NCBI RefSeq assembly: GCF_004570875.1
Contig: NZ_SPQK01000014.1
Span: 1-64,000, forward strand
Reading direction: 5' to 3'
Length of the DNA: 64,000 bases
Source: Blastococcus sp. CT_GayMR16
Lineage (GTDB): Bacteria > Actinomycetota > Actinomycetes > Mycobacteriales > Geodermatophilaceae
A program made the translations under genes and the position numbers. Positions 63,705 through 64,000 of this stretch are shown piece after piece. How positions within the stretch are numbered: the first letter of the stretch is position 1; every line of letters starts with the position of its first letter. The notes under the pieces were generated by a model, which saw only the letters and a program-made list of their open reading frames with translations, ran no database searches and was not told the DNA's origin.

Positions 63705-64000
63705 GTGAACCGCGTCGTCCTCGTGCGCCGCGAGGCCGCCGTGGAGGCGCGGGACCTCACCGACGACGGGACGGCGGTCCGAGTGACCCGGCTCCCCGTG
63801 GAGGAGCTCGCCGGGTTCGTTCTCCAACGGGAACGGGAGCCCGTCCGCTGGGTGTGGGACGACACCACCCGGTGGTACCCGGCTCTCCTGCAGGCCGGCG
63901 TCCGCGTCGAGCGCTGCACCGATCTGCGGCTCACCCACGCCGTCCTCCGGCGGTCGCCCTTCGTCGACCAGTCCCTGCTCGTCGCCGCCGACACCGCCGG
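63705..64000 (+). CDS. Bifunctional 3'-5' exonuclease/DNA polymerase (N-terminus only)
   Basis: The gene starts at GTG 63705 and runs off the right edge after 98 codons. The visible part (VNRVVLVRREAAVEARDL ... EPVRWVWDDTTRWYPALLQAGVRVERCTDLRLTHAVLRRSPF) matches the opening of actinobacterial PolA-like proteins with 3'-5' exonuclease and polymerase domains. The catalytic regions lie outside the window. It is divergent from pckG with a 152-bp gap. Confidence 0.75.
   Translation, partial: MNRVVLVRREAAVEARDLTDDGTAVRVTRLPVEELAGFVLQREREPVRWVWDDTTRWYPALLQAGVRVERCTDLRLTHAVLRRSPFVDQSLLVAADTA

Overview
The window reads as chromosomal DNA of a high-GC actinobacterium. The evidence is very GC-rich sequence, frequent GTG starts, dense ATGA/GTGA start-stop overlaps, F420-type oxidoreductases, a DivIVA-like protein, GTP-dependent PEP carboxykinase, malate:quinone oxidoreductase and an actinobacterial exonuclease/polymerase. 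Gene style and content resemble Geodermatophilaceae (Blastococcus, Geodermatophilus, Modestobacter), but that family assignment is inference. I saw no tRNA, rRNA, CRISPR array, insertion sequence or prophage.

Layout. 1-5.5 kb: a cut-off PAP2-phosphatase/kinase/membrane fusion, a GH13 glycosidase, YciI, a flavodoxin-like protein and a TPR-GGDEF diguanylate cyclase. 5.6-8.3 kb: a DrrAB-type ABC exporter operon behind a palindrome. 8.4-12.1 kb: a leftward operon of a Ddn-like F420 enzyme, lutA, lutB, lutC and an NTF2-like protein, with 4-nt overlaps through lutC. 12.1-16.5 kb: an aldo/keto reductase, then a YbaY-like protein, an astacin protease with five exact 50-residue repeats, a truncated hemoglobin and a Mug-type glycosylase. 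16.5-19.0 kb: a Kup potassium transporter and a PPOX F420 enzyme. 19.4-24.5 kb: homogentisate (tyrosine) catabolism, hpd-hmgA-fahA plus a hydrolase, with a divergent AsnC regulator and an inverted repeat between them. 24.5-26.1 kb: two broken genes, a P-type ATPase remnant and a flavin monooxygenase with a 2-bp duplication. 26.1-27.9 kb: TetR and a quinone-oxidoreductase-like enzyme around a perfect 14-bp inverted repeat. 27.9-30.6 kb: mqo, YchJ and an AhpD-like protein.

30.6-39.2 kb: an 8.5-kb leftward five-gene operon (unknown protein A, cyclase-ATPase, FAD desaturase-like enzyme, unknown protein B, polyprenyl diphosphate synthase). This is the best candidate here for an undescribed isoprenoid system. 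39.5-42.7 kb: a DivIVA-like protein and two different flavohemoglobins. 42.9-47.1 kb: a DMT-like membrane protein, cyclophilin, an orphan ParA with a small partner and a secreted SGNH esterase. 47.1-53.4 kb: a cyclase/NB-ARC/TPR regulator, SRPBCC-like and VOC proteins, LigB DNA ligase and a luciferase-like enzyme. 53.4-54.8 kb: a decayed relative of the cyclase/NB-ARC regulator.

54.9-59.2 kb: an AsnO-type amidotransferase overlapping a GCS2/circularly permuted ATP-grasp fusion. This is the second candidate system, possibly making an amidated peptide osmolyte. 59.3-64 kb: a second luciferase-like enzyme, LtrA, a PEP carboxykinase whose P-loop cysteine is replaced by serine, and the start of an exonuclease/DNA polymerase. 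Central metabolism (mqo, pckG, fumarate and acetoacetate from homogentisate, lactate use) connects to gluconeogenesis. Globins, F420 enzymes and flavin enzymes suggest redox and nitrosative stress handling.
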